Below, in pieces: positions 24,701-35,010 of a stretch of DNA of 64,000 bases; the stretch's first letter is position 1; every line of letters begins with the position of its first letter. Source of the DNA: G965216905 sp965216905. GTDB lineage: Bacteria > Actinomycetota > Acidimicrobiia > Spongiisociales > ZC4RG35. The translations under genes and the position numbers were made by a program. The stretch covers positions 744,001 through 808,000 of the forward strand of contig OZ244213.1 in the NCBI GenBank assembly GCA_965216905.1. The letters are read 5' to 3'. Under the pieces are notes generated by a model. It saw only the letters and a list, made by a program, of their open reading frames with translations, had not been told where the DNA came from and did no database searches.

Positions 24701-27700
24701 GGTGTGGGTGAATCCGCCATTGTCGGCGAGCGGGAGGAGCAAGGGGTCGACGTTGGTCCTGTCGGTGCCGACCCAGCCGCTGTTGCCGGTCGTGTCGCCG
24801 ATGATGTTGTAGCCGAGACTCGTCACGCTGCCGCCGTGGTCGGGGTTGGATGGGGCGGTGTTGCCGGCGATGATCGAGTTGAGGACGTTGAAGATGGCTC
24901 CGCCGGTGGCTTTGTGGGTGCCTCCGCTCTGGGTCCCGGCCGAGTTGTTGGAGACGGTGACGTTCGTCATGTTCACGGTCGACACGAATTGAAGGCCGCC
25001 GCCCTGGGTGATCGCGGTGTTGCCGCTGATCGTGACGTTGGTCATGGTGAGCGTCGAGCCGGCACCGGTGTTGCGCATCCCCCCACCGAAGTCGCCGTTG
25101 TTGCCGGTGACGAGCACGCGGTCGAGGGTGGTGGTCCCGGCGTTGGCGAGGCCGCCACCCATCGGTCCGCCGTTGCCGGAGATCTCGCCGTCGGTGAGGG
25201 TGAAGTCGCCGAGGACGTACACCCCGCCGCCGTGGTCGTTGGCCACGTTGCTGGTGACGACCACGTTGGTTGCCGTCACGGTGGCCGGCGAATCGACGAA
25301 GATGCCGGCGCCGTCGTCCTCGGCTGTGGCGTTACCTCCCGTGATCGTGACGTTCGAGATGGAACTGGTGCCGGAGTCGAAGTGGAAGGCACGGAAGAGG
25401 TTGCCGGCGTCGATGGTCGTGGTGGCCGCTCCGGCGCCGACGATGGCCATGTCGCTGGTGATGTCGAGGTCGCCGTTGATGGACGCGTCTTCGTTGGTGC
25501 TGGCGATCGACAGCGTATAGGTGCCGGCAGGGAGCGTGATGGTGCGTCCACCACCGAGGGCGTTCGTCTCCTGGATGGCGGCTCGCAGCGTGCACTCAGG
25601 GTCAGGCCCGACGGTGTTCCCGGTGTCACAGGAACCGTCTCCCGGCGACAGGTCGACGACGTCGGCGGTGGAGTTGACGACGAACGAAGGACCGGCGGGC
25701 GCGGCGTCGGTCTCGACCCGGACGTTGTCGACATACCAGCCGACGGCGTTGTCGGGCGTTCCCGATCCGACCACGCGGATCCAGGTGTCGAAGCCCGCGT
25801 AGGCGAGGAGGTCGTAGCTCTTGGAACCGGCTGCCGTGATCGACTCCAATGTTGTCCACGTGGACCCGCCGTCGTCCGAGACCTGGGCGAGGAGGCTCGT
25901 GTCCGACCCGGACTTGGCGACGTCGAACGTCCACGTCGCCGTCGTCGCTCCCGTCAGGTCCACCGGGCGTGCCCAACCCCGTCCGGTGAGGGACTGCTCG
26001 TCGCCGCCGATGGAGATGCAGTTGCCGCTCGCGCAGGTGCCCGAGGTCACGATCCGGGCTCGCCCGGAGGCCACACCGTCGCCTTCGCCCTGCTCGACCC
26101 ACGGCGTGGGCTGCCAGTCGATCGTGCCGTTCGATCCATCGAGGGCGACGGTTGTGAACTGGTCGTAGTAGTCGTCCAATCCCGCAGGTGGGGCCAGGGC
26201 GACCAGGTGGGCGACGCTACCGTCGCCGGCGGTTGTCGTCGCAGTGCGGGTGCCTGTCGCGCCCGCTGCTGCGAGGTTCTCGTCGTAACCCGCTCCTGTC
26301 GTCTCGCCAGGGTCACCAACGCCTTCAACGGTTCCGATGTCCCAACGTTCGGTCATGCCGGTCGGTGGATCGAGATAGGCATTGCTGCGGTTGGCGTAGA
26401 AGGCCAGGAGCTTCGTGTTGGGTTGTGTCGTGGTGATCGACGGGGCGACGAGGCTGGTCCCCGGTCCGTTGGTCTGGCCGGCGAACGTATCGATCGGGTT
26501 GCTCGTGTCGACGTCGGAGTAGGCGGCGATGGCGCCAGTGGCGGTCTGGCTCGCCGAGCTGTTCAGAGTGAAGCTGTATTGGGCGGGTTCCGAGCCGGTG
26601 GCGACTCTCCAGTACAGGCCCTGCATCATCGGGTAGCTGTCATTGGCCAGAACATCGATGGTGGTCCATCCGGCTGGGGGAGTGATCGAACCAGCGGAAG
26701 TGTCGCTGTAGGCGATCTGGGCGATGAGCACGTCTCCGGCCACGACGCCGGCCGGTACGGGCACGTTGATGTTCGAGCCCGGCGCGAACCACCCCACCGT
26801 GGAGTCCACCACCCGGAACGTGGGGTCGATGATCAGCGGCAACGTGGTGTCGTAGTCGCCGACGGCGAATCGGACGGCCCCGTCGGGGTCGAGCGTGTAG
26901 CGACTCGGGATCGCCACTTCGACGCCGTCGACCAGCTGATAGGTGTACGGGGCTGACACGACCAGGCGGTGCCCGGCCCGGGTGTCGAGGACGAGTGAGC
27001 CGTCCCGACCCAGGACGACGTCGTTGCCGCCGGCGAAGGCGATCGCCGGCTGGCCGGGGTCGGCGTCCGGATGGACGATCAGCCGGTACTCGAGCTCCGG
27101 TCCGTTGGCGTCGTAGACGACGTCGATGCCGGGATAGGCGTCGGCGTAGACGACGCCGTCGGGGCCGGAGACCGGCGTCGGGTCGTCCGCCGCATCCACG
27201 AAGGTCATCCGCACGTCATGAGGGGCGTGGTCGAGCGTCAGGATGGCCGAGCCACCGCCCAGCACCACCCGGTACCCGCGGGCCCGGCCTGCGAAGTCGA
27301 GCGCTTCGTCGGCGCGGCCCTCGTTCGCTACGAACGCGAGGTTGTCGCCGGGTGCCGCCGGAAGAGTATCGAGCCATTGCGCGGCCGTCAGCGGTCTCGC
27401 ACGCGGGGCGTCGTCTGCCGGGCGTCGGGTTGTCTCGTCCGGTTCTGTGACCTCCGGCGCAAGCTCCTCGGCCGGCCCCTCTTCTTCCTCGGCCGGCCCC
27501 GCTTCTTCCTCGGCTGCGACTTCTTCCTCGGCTGCCACCGGGACGATGGTGAGATCGGCAGACGTCACCTGCACCGTGTCTTCGCCGGCTGCGACCAACG
27601 TGATCTGGTCGGACGCTTCGGCGTCTTCCATCGCCGACCATGGGATCACGTCCGAAACACCGGAGCCGACCGCTTGATCATCGATCAGCCACGTGAACGA

Positions 27701-28567
27701 GATGTCGGTGCCGGTCGAACCGCTTGCGTCCACGACCAGGTCGTCGCCCGCGGTGATCTCATACGGTCCACCGGCGTCGGGGACAAACGGTTCCGGGGCA
27801 GTGCGGAGCACGACCACCGCGCCCACCGCCAGACCTTCTGCATCGACCTTCACGGTCCCTTCCAGAAGCAGTCCGGTCCCCGCCAACCCGTTCTCGGCGT
27901 GAGCCGCGACCACCGCCTCCTCGTCGGGCGCCGGCCATTTCTCTTCGGCGGCACCAGCCAGGAAGCCGAGCACCAGGGATGACTCCTCCGCCTCCGGGTC
28001 GACGAGGCGGATCTCACCGGCGACCGCCGGCGCGGCGACGGCCGTGACCGAGGACGCCGACCCGTCGACGCCGTCGACCGCCAGCATGGACACCGTGACC
28101 GGTGTTGCACCACGGAACCGCCACGTCTGAGTGCCTGGAACCGACTCGGCCGGCGCGGTGAACACCCAGTGCCCGAGGTCACCATCGGAGGCAAAGGCGG
28201 CCAGTGTCCATGGGTCGGGAGCCTGAACCGACTCCTCCGAATCGCTCGACGATCGGAGGACCTGGGCCACCAGCAGGTCGGCTTCGACGCTCGGCCGCTC
28301 GATATCGAGCTTGGCGCCGTCGACGGTACCGCTCGACGTGCCGACCACTCGGCTGGTGATCGTGTCAGAGCTGAACAATTCCTCGGCTTGTGCCCCCCGT
28401 TCGAGCACCACGAAGGACTGGGCTGCGACGATCAGGCTCAGCCCCACGATTCCCACGCGAGTCAACTGCGACGGACGTCGAGCCCGGAGCAGGTCCTGGG
28501 CGCGACGCGCCACCTGGTTGCGGCGATGTTCGAGCCGGGCACGGCGGAAGGCCGACCGGACGCTCAT
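3734..28567 (-). CDS. giant multidomain surface protein (about 8,277 aa; three apparent frame changes)
   Basis: Order from the N-terminus: basic leader and hydrophobic segment (residues about 38-55); PKD-like domain (about 265-345); Glu-rich spacer; a segment resembling DUF7948 (about 400-590); CSLREA-type segment (SCDTGN...CTLRAAI) and parallel beta-helix; a cadherin-like unit; LamG-like domain (about 23.5-22.9 kb); three more CSLREA/beta-helix modules; He_PIG-like Ig domain (about 18.4-18.1 kb); propeller-like segment; SdrD B-like domain (about 17.3-16.8 kb); more beta-helix; about 35 cadherin-like units of 91 aa; a TM helix (about 4,490-4,555); then about 250 residues with an SH3-like domain, presumably cytoplasmic. 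Family knowledge points to adhesion or cell-cell contact; ligand unknown. The ATG overlaps the upstream kinase stop by 4 bp. The frame changes near 12,969, 12,285 and 7,900 cancel (-2, +1, +1). If the first is real, the product stops after 5,261 residues. Confidence 0.8.
7890..7910. other. apparent +1 frame change in repeat array
   Basis: The local sequence GAATCGCACACTGATGG stands where sister repeats read GAATCGACCGTGATGG, one base fewer. The reading frame of the giant gene changes here. It falls at the same point of the repeat unit (just before DSVTQ) as the change near 12,285. Confidence 0.8.
12280..12297. other. apparent +1 frame change in repeat array
   Basis: The local sequence AATCAACACGTGATGGAACT stands where sister repeats read AATCAACCGTGATGGTGCT. 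One extra base shifts the frame of the giant gene. The flanking protein in both frames is intact repeat sequence. Confidence 0.8.
12965..12973. other. apparent -2 frame change in repeat array
   Basis: GGCGGTCGGTCAG replaces GGCGGTATCGGTCAG of other units, a loss of two bases. The long upstream frame (5,261 residues) leaves repeat sequence here and continues as nonsense to a stop at 12,782. Confidence 0.8.
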
Positions 28568-29934
28568 CGGATGCCACCCACGGCATGGATGGAGGCGCGG
28601 CTCCCGGGGAGCCCATCGGCAATCGGTACCCGCACGATGAACCGGGTCTCACCGTTGAAACGGGAGTACTCGACCTGACCACCCATTCCTTCGGCCAGCG
28701 ACTTGACGATGGAGAGGCCCAGCCCCACGCCGCCGGCAACGGCCTGTTGGAACGTCAAGCTGTGAACGAAACGCTGGAACAGCCGCTTCTCCAGCTCGGC
28801 CGGAACGCCCTCACCGTCATCGGCCACCTCCCACCGGAACCAGAGACCTTCGATGGCGCCCCGAAGGTAGATGTTTGGGCCGCCATACTTCACCGCGTTG
28901 GAGATGAGGTTGCGGAGCACCTGACGCTGGCGAAGCCGATCCACGAACACCGCGCCGTCTTCCACATCGACGTCGATGTTCTTGCCCACCTGGCGGAACG
29001 GCCGAACGACGACCTCCGACTCCTCCTGGGTGGCGACCCGCCGCGGCTCGTACCGGAGCTGTCCGGCCGACAGCCGAGCCGTCGTCAACAGGTCCTCGAC
29101 CATTCGTGACAGGTCGGCCGCCTCGGAAGTCACCATCTGCAGCATCTCGCTGACGTCTTCGGGAAGGCGAGAGTCCTCGACCATCACTTCGCTGAGGCCG
29201 AGGATCCCGGTCAGGGGGGTCCGCAACTCGTGGGAAGCGTTGGCGACGAACTCGTCACGGGCGATCGCCAGCTTCTTCTCGGCTTCCAGCTGCATCTTCA
29301 GCCGGTCGTTCTTCGATTGCCGCAGGACGATCTCTCTATAGATCAGCACCACGCCCAGTGGGACGAACAGGACAACGGCGAAACGAGCCGCATCCCCGAA
29401 ACGAGCACCCCGCCGATCGATCTCGACCAGCGTTGCCAAGTGGGCGTCACGGTGACCGGATACGAGGGATGAGGCATCGACGAACGCCGCGCTCAGCGAC
29501 GTCTCGAGCAACTCCTGGGCACTGGCCACGTCGGTCTCCTCGATTGCCGCCCGGACGCGGGCCGACTCCGCCAGGAAACTGCGGATCGCGTCGCCGGTCT
29601 CGCCCCGTTCCTCGCCGAGCAGGCGAGCGATGTCCACCTCGGCTTCCTGACTGTGCGCCAGCACCTCTTCGATCTCGTCATCGAGGTCCCATTCGAGGCG
29701 CACCCGGAGGGCGTTGAAGTGCGTGGCCGTCGCGATGAACGAGCGGTCCGCTTCGATCAACCGTTGGAGCTCGTCCAGTCGATGCATCTCCCGGCTGAGG
29801 CCGGCCACGCGGGCAGTGGTGCTGGTGACCACGAACATGGCAGCCGACAAGACGACGAGGACGCCACCGATGACGATCGTGGCGGTGGAGGTCGATCCGG
29901 TGATCGACCGAATGAACTTGGATCTCTTTGGCAT
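28564..29934 (-). CDS. membrane sensor histidine kinase, co-translated with the giant protein
   Basis: 456 residues. Two TM helices bracket an extracytoplasmic, probably helical sensor of about 170 residues. A HisKA domain follows with the phospho-acceptor in NASHELRTPLTG (His235), then a HATPase domain with N box RNLISNAVKYG, G1 DDGEGVP and G2 GVGLGLSIVKS. It presumably autophosphorylates and signals to an unidentified response regulator; none is adjacent. The ATG at 29,934 has AGGA 6 nt upstream; an in-frame ATG at 29,967 lacks a usable ribosome site. Its stop overlaps the start of the giant gene (ATGA), so the two are coupled. I could not find a convincing promoter between it and gdh. Confidence 0.9.
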   Translation of the reverse strand: MPKRSKFIRSITGSTSTATIVIGGVLVVLSAAMFVVTSTTARVAGLSREMHRLDELQRLIEADRSFIATATHFNALRVRLEWDLDDEIEEVLAHSQEAEVDIARLLGEERGETGDAIRSFLAESARVRAAIEETDVASAQELLETSLSAAFVDASSLVSGHRDAHLATLVEIDRRGARFGDAARFAVVLFVPLGVVLIYREIVLRQSKNDRLKMQLEAEKKLAIARDEFVANASHELRTPLTGILGLSEVMVEDSRLPEDVSEMLQMVTSEAADLSRMVEDLLTTARLSAGQLRYEPRRVATQEESEVVVRPFRQVGKNIDVDVEDGAVFVDRLRQRQVLRNLISNAVKYGGPNIYLRGAIEGLWFRWEVADDGEGVPAELEKRLFQRFVHSLTFQQAVAGGVGLGLSIVKSLAEGMGGQVEYSRFNGETRFIVRVPIADGLPGSRASIHAVGGIR

Positions 29935-30193
29935 GCCGGATCCTGTTGGTGTGGACGCCCGAGGCATCCTGTCGGCAGACCAGGTCGCCAGCTAAAGACC
30001 ACGCACGGCAGTTCTTCACAACGCTGAGTGGCTGCCGCTGTGCGGCCGAGCGGTGGAACCCGACTGAGCCGGCCAAGCCCCCAAAAGACCTCCCTTCAAC
30101 CTCAACTCGAAGGTCAAGGTTGCCTTGAGTGCAGGGATGCCTGAGTATCTGACCGTGTCCGGTCAGAAAATGCTGTCGGAAGATGCCCGTCGG
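29935..30193. other. intergenic region between gdh and the kinase
   Basis: About 260 bp containing a strong hairpin at 30,148-30,167 and a smaller inverted repeat (TCAAGG-TTG-CCTTGA, 30,114-30,128). It probably holds the gdh terminator and the promoter of the kinase/giant gene pair. No coding signal is seen. Confidence 0.4.
30148..30167 (-). terminator. hairpin downstream of gdh
   Basis: Perfect 8-bp stem with 4-nt loop (TCTGACCG-TGTC-CGGTCAGA), 27 nt beyond the gdh stop. No U tract follows in the gdh direction, so termination strength is uncertain. Confidence 0.5.
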
Positions 30194-33100
30194 TCAGGAG
30201 ATCGCGGCCCTGACCTGGCGAAGCGCCACCGTCAGACGAGGGATGTCGGCCCGGTCGTCCTCGGAGTCCACGGTCTGCATGAACCGAACCAGCCGGGCGA
30301 CGTTCCCCGCCCGAGCGGTGAGAAACGCATCGACCGCGGCTCCCCCGGACTTGTCGCCGGCCACTTCGATGACCCGTTGCGCAGCCCGCCTCCGGACCGA
30401 AAGCAGGTCCTCTTCGATGGTCCACAGCGCCCACCGATCCCACCGGTCGCCGAGTTCGACTCGGCGGGCCGCTCCGGTCAATGTATCGAGACCGAAGGCG
30501 CGTCCGACGTGCAGATAGACGTCGAACACTTCGGCAACCCGACGGCCCGTCTCACGAGCGAGGTCGATGACATCGGGGGCGAACATCAGGCTGGACAACG
30601 AGGCATGGTTGCGGGCGATGTTCTCCGGTACCCCGGCCTCCAGCAACCCATCGACCTCCTGCGCCCGCCGGAGCTGCCAGCTCTCGGGACCGGTGGTGAG
30701 CGCATCGCTGATCAACTCCTCGACCAGCGGGCGATCCTGCTCGACGATCTCGGTCAGCGTCCGGGCATCTTCGTGCGTCAGATACCAGCGGGTGACGGCG
30801 GCAACGGTCCGGTCCATCGAGCGCATCAAACGGTTCCAAAGCGCCGGCTCGATCGTCCCGAAGGCGTCCTCGATCGCTTCCCATCGAGGGACCGCGCCCA
30901 GCACGTCCCGGGCGAGCCGGTAGGCGGTCACCACGTTGGCGGGCTCAGCACCGGTCTGGCTGGCCAGGCGGGACACGAAGACGACCCCCTCCGAATCCAC
31001 CACGTCGTTGGCGAGCAGGGTGGCGGTCAGCGACCGTCGGAGCGGGTGGTTCGGGATGTGATGCCCGAACCGCTCGACCACCCGATCCGGGAAGTAGGCC
31101 TCGACGTCACGAAGGAAGTACGGGTCGTCGAGGAGGTCCGACCGTCCGATCGAGTCTTCGAGGCTGCGCTTCGCATCGGCGAGCAACACCGAGAGTTCCG
31201 GGCGCGTCAGGGGGCGCCCCGAGCGAAGCCGATCGGCCAGCTCCTCGGTGCTCGGAAGCCCCTCGATCTCGCGGTCGAGGATGCCTTCGGCGGCCAGTTC
31301 GACCATCAGCTCCTCGTAGGCCTCGTACCGACGTTTGGCGGCCCGTTCCTCCTGACTGATCATCTGCGCCTGCTGGAAATTGCCGTACAGGATCCGCTCC
31401 ACCACGTCGTCACTGACCGCCGCGATCAACTCGTCACGGTCAGCTCGGGTGAGCTCGCCGGCGCGCTCGGCGATGCCGAGAAGGATTTTCAGGTTGACCT
31501 CCCGATCCGAGCAGTCGACACCACCAGCGTTGTCGATGAAGTCCGTGTTGATGCGCCCGCCTCGCTCGGCGAACTCGATCCGACCGGCCTGGGTCAGCCC
31601 CAGGTTGCCACCCTCGACAACGACTCGAGCCCGGAGTTGGGTGCCGTTCACCCGGACGGCGTCGTTCGTGCGATCGCCGACATCGTCGTGGGTCTCGGTG
31701 GAAGCCTTGACATACGTGCCGATGCCGCCGTTCCAAAGCAGGTCGACCGGAGCCATCAGGATGATCGAGACGAGCTCGGCCGGTGTCACCGACTCCGCGG
31801 TCGTATCCAGCACCGTCCGGATCTCGGGCGACAGATCGATCCGCTTCAGTGACCGCGAGAAGACCCCTCCCCCGGCACTGATGAGAGACTCGTCGTAGTC
31901 GGCCCAGGATGAACGAGGAAGCTCGAACAGCCGTTGGCGCTCGTCGAATGACCGTGCGGGATCGGGATCGGGATCCAGGAAGATGTCACGGTGATCGAAT
32001 GCCGCCACCAGCTTCATGGTCGACGAACGCAACATCCCGTTCCCGAACACGTCGCCGGACATGTCGCCGATGCCGGTGGCGGTGAACACGTCTCGTTCCG
32101 GGTCGATCTCCATCTCCAGGAAGTGCCGTTTGGCGGACTCCCATGCACCCCGGGCGGTGATACCGAGCGCCTTGTGGTCGTAGCCCGACGATCCGCCGGA
32201 GGCGAAGGCATCGTCGAGCCAGAAGTCCCGCTCGGCAGCAATGGCATTGGCAGTGTCCGAGAAGGTGGCGGTCCCCTTGTCGGCGGCGACGACCAGGTAG
32301 GGATCGTCGCCGTCGTGGATGCGGGTGTGGCCCGGATGGACCGCCTTCTGCTCGACGAGGTTGTCGGTGATGTCGAGCAGGCCACCGATGAAGGTGCGGT
32401 ACTGCTCCTCGACCTCGGCCCGCAACTCGGCTGCGTCCTCCGGTGGACGGCGGAGCACGAACCCACCTTTGGCACCGGTCGGAACGATGACGGCGTTCTT
32501 GGTGACCTGCGCCTTCATCAAACCGAGGACCTCGGTGCGGTAATCCTCCCGCCTCGTGGACCAGCGGATACCGCCCCGCGCCACCTCTCCACCCCGCAGG
32601 TGGATCCCCTCCACCGTCGGACAGATGACGAATATCTCCCACAGCGGATGGGGAAGGGGAGCGTCGGGTACCAGCGATGACTTCAGTTTGAACGACAACG
32701 CCCGGCGGTCGGGTTGATACGCATTGGTTCGCACGGACGCCTGGATCAGCCGCAGGAAGGCGCGCAGGATCCGGTCCTCCTCCAGCGAAGGAATCTTGTC
32801 CAGCGTGTCGATGATCTGCTGCTCCAACTCCGCGTACCCGGCGCCGGTCTCGGCGGGATCGAATCGCAACTCGAACAAGCGCATGAGTCTGGCGGTGAGA
32901 CCGGCGTGGCTCACCAGCGTGTCATTCACGTAGCTGACGGTGAACACCGGAGCAACCCGCCGCCAATAGGTGCGGAGCGCACGGAGGATCTCCACTTGGC
33001 GATGGGTCAGGCCGCCCAACACCACCAGTCGGTTCAAGTCGTCGGTATCGGAATCGCCCGACCAGACCGCCTCCAGTGCATCGGCGATCCGCTTGGCGGC

Positions 33101-34960
33101 ACCGTCCACGTCGAGCAGCAATCCACCCGGACCCATGACACCGAAGTCGTGGATGAAGAACGAGCCCTCCCCGGCCAGGCGGGTCGGGACCTCCTCCACC
33201 ACATCCAGTCCGAGGTCTTCGAGGGCGGGCATGAGTTGCGTGAGCGGGAGCTTGCCCCCGCGCCGGTAGAGCGCGATCCGGGTGAGCCGTTCGCTCTGCC
33301 CTCGCTCAGCTTCGTTCTGGATCCCCACCCGGAAGACGTCACCCGATTGCTCCAGCTCCTGAAGATGCTCGACGTCTCCGGCGGAGACGTCGAGGCTGGT
33401 GGCCGACCGGTAGTAGTCAGGGAACCGGCCTGCCCATGCGTCGACGAGCGACCGGCCGTCGCTCTCCCCGTGGCGCTCGATCAGCACGTCCATCAGTTCG
33501 TCCGACCAGGACCTCGCCATCGACACGACGGCTTCTTCGATCTCCTCGTACGGAACCTCGGGCAGGTCGGGGCGGTCGACCCACACCGTGAAGTGCATCT
33601 GGGTGAGGTTGCTGTCACCCATCGCCAGGTGATAGTCGACGCTCTTTCCCTCCAGACGATCCATGAGATACGCCTGCACCCGCCGGCGAAGCTCGGCGTT
33701 GAACCGATCTCGAGGGAGGGCGACCAACACGTGGATGCTGCGCTCGAAGAGGTCGCGGCGAACGAACAACCGGACGTGATTCCGCTCCTGGAGGGCGAGC
33801 AGTCCGGAAAGCGTGCGGCGGAGGTCGTCGACCGGAGCGGCGAACAGGTCGTGTTTGGAGAATCCCTCCACCAACTCGATGAGCGTCTTGTAGTCGTGGC
33901 TTCCCTCGATCAGGTCTTCGCCGGCCACGATCTCCGCCAGCTTGCGCCGGAGGATCGGCGTCTGGGCGACGGGTTCCATGTAGGCCTTGGAGGTGAACAG
34001 GCCCACGAGACGCGCCTCGCCTGCACTCTGACCGTCCTGACCGAGGATCCGGACACCGATGTAATCCATCCTCGCCCGGCGGTGAATGGTCGAGATGCGA
34101 TTCGTCTTGGAGATGACGAGCAGGTCGCCCTTGCGGTATCGGTCGGCGAGTTCCTCCGGCAGCTTCGAGAGGGGGACCGGATCGGTCATCCGGCTGGCGT
34201 CCTCGTCGTCGAGAATGCCGAGCCCCGTGCCCGGTTGCACCTGCACGGCCGGTTCGCCGTCGAGGTCGCCGAGCCGGTACTCGCGATATCCCAGCAACAC
34301 GAAGTTGTCGTCCTTCAACCATTGGAGGAAGGCGACCGCTTCGGTCATCGTCGCCTCCGAATAGACCGCCCCCGAGACTCGCACCAGTTCGATCATCCGG
34401 TCGACGCGCGCCAGCATCGGATGAAAGTCACGCACCGCCCGCTTGACGTCACCCACCACTCCGGCGATCGCATGCTCGAATGCCGGCAGGTCTGCGTCGA
34501 ACAGCCTGCGGTCGAGCTGGTAGTGCTCCACCGATTCCCGGGCGGTGGTGTGGCGCGCATGCCGGACGGCGGTGAGCTTGCCGTCCAGGCTCCGCTCGAC
34601 GCCGACGACCGGGTGGAGGACATATGCCACGCCCAAATCGTGCGCCCGGATCTCGTTGGTGACCGAGTCGAGCAGGAATGGCGAGTCCTCGCAGTTCAGC
34701 TGGACGACAGTGCCGGCGGCCGTGAAGCCGTGCTCCTCGAGCGTCGGATTGAATGCCCTGACCTTGACGTCGGAGCTTCGCTCCGAGATGAATCGGTGAA
34801 CCGACTGCGCAATCGCGGCGAGCTTGTCGACATCTCGTTCGACGACGGGCGGCAACCGATTCAGCAACGCCCTGGTGAGCCCCTCCAAGGTCTGACGATC
34901 CTGATCCCGGGGAACGTCGAAGGCGTCGATCACCCGGTCGGCGATGTTGGAACCGTCCAC
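30194..34960 (-). CDS. gdh: large NAD-dependent glutamate dehydrogenase
   Basis: 1,588 residues, the size of the 180-kDa GDH class (Bac_GDH family) known from Streptomyces and mycobacteria. It oxidises L-glutamate to 2-oxoglutarate and ammonia, reducing NAD+. The long N-terminal half carries ACT-like segments (VQLNCEDSPFLLDSVTNEI). The catalytic part contains the PTGAKGGFV substrate-binding stretch and the VVEGGNLGLTQAGRIEFA dinucleotide region. I prefer the GTG at 34,960 because TAGCGT lies exactly 7 nt upstream; an in-frame GTG at 34,969 would overlap that box. It sits between nuoD and the kinase, splitting the nuo genes; an NADH-generating enzyme beside complex I is functionally coherent. 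Confidence 0.95.
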   Translation of the reverse strand: MDGSNIADRVIDAFDVPRDQDRQTLEGLTRALLNRLPPVVERDVDKLAAIAQSVHRFISERSSDVKVRAFNPTLEEHGFTAAGTVVQLNCEDSPFLLDSVTNEIRAHDLGVAYVLHPVVGVERSLDGKLTAVRHARHTTARESVEHYQLDRRLFDADLPAFEHAIAGVVGDVKRAVRDFHPMLARVDRMIELVRVSGAVYSEATMTEAVAFLQWLKDDNFVLLGYREYRLGDLDGEPAVQVQPGTGLGILDDEDASRMTDPVPLSKLPEELADRYRKGDLLVISKTNRISTIHRRARMDYIGVRILGQDGQSAGEARLVGLFTSKAYMEPVAQTPILRRKLAEIVAGEDLIEGSHDYKTLIELVEGFSKHDLFAAPVDDLRRTLSGLLALQERNHVRLFVRRDLFERSIHVLVALPRDRFNAELRRRVQAYLMDRLEGKSVDYHLAMGDSNLTQMHFTVWVDRPDLPEVPYEEIEEAVVSMARSWSDELMDVLIERHGESDGRSLVDAWAGRFPDYYRSATSLDVSAGDVEHLQELEQSGDVFRVGIQNEAERGQSERLTRIALYRRGGKLPLTQLMPALEDLGLDVVEEVPTRLAGEGSFFIHDFGVMGPGGLLLDVDGAAKRIADALEAVWSGDSDTDDLNRLVVLGGLTHRQVEILRALRTYWRRVAPVFTVSYVNDTLVSHAGLTARLMRLFELRFDPAETGAGYAELEQQIIDTLDKIPSLEEDRILRAFLRLIQASVRTNAYQPDRRALSFKLKSSLVPDAPLPHPLWEIFVICPTVEGIHLRGGEVARGGIRWSTRREDYRTEVLGLMKAQVTKNAVIVPTGAKGGFVLRRPPEDAAELRAEVEEQYRTFIGGLLDITDNLVEQKAVHPGHTRIHDGDDPYLVVAADKGTATFSDTANAIAAERDFWLDDAFASGGSSGYDHKALGITARGAWESAKRHFLEMEIDPERDVFTATGIGDMSGDVFGNGMLRSSTMKLVAAFDHRDIFLDPDPDPARSFDERQRLFELPRSSWADYDESLISAGGGVFSRSLKRIDLSPEIRTVLDTTAESVTPAELVSIILMAPVDLLWNGGIGTYVKASTETHDDVGDRTNDAVRVNGTQLRARVVVEGGNLGLTQAGRIEFAERGGRINTDFIDNAGGVDCSDREVNLKILLGIAERAGELTRADRDELIAAVSDDVVERILYGNFQQAQMISQEERAAKRRYEAYEELMVELAAEGILDREIEGLPSTEELADRLRSGRPLTRPELSVLLADAKRSLEDSIGRSDLLDDPYFLRDVEAYFPDRVVERFGHHIPNHPLRRSLTATLLANDVVDSEGVVFVSRLASQTGAEPANVVTAYRLARDVLGAVPRWEAIEDAFGTIEPALWNRLMRSMDRTVAAVTRWYLTHEDARTLTEIVEQDRPLVEELISDALTTGPESWQLRRAQEVDGLLEAGVPENIARNHASLSSLMFAPDVIDLARETGRRVAEVFDVYLHVGRAFGLDTLTGAARRVELGDRWDRWALWTIEEDLLSVRRRAAQRVIEVAGDKSGGAAVDAFLTARAGNVARLVRFMQTVDSEDDRADIPRLTVALRQVRAAIS

Positions 34961-34967
34961 GGGCGTC

Positions 34968-34973
34968 ACGCTA
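34968..34973 (-). promoter_or_regulatory. putative -10 box for gdh (leaderless)
   Basis: TAGCGT on the minus strand, 7 nt before GTG 34,960. This is the same geometry as for nuoA, rex and others in this window. No clear -35. Confidence 0.5.
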
Positions 34974-35010
34974 ATCGACCGACATCATCGGGGAGCGGAC
35001 TCGCACCGGC

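Noticed and set aside
30114..30128. TCAAGG-TTG-CCTTGA plus nearby TTGA words as another copy of the 11-bp-period operator
   Set aside because: The TTGA words are spaced 12 and 6 bp, not 11, so they do not match the two good operators.
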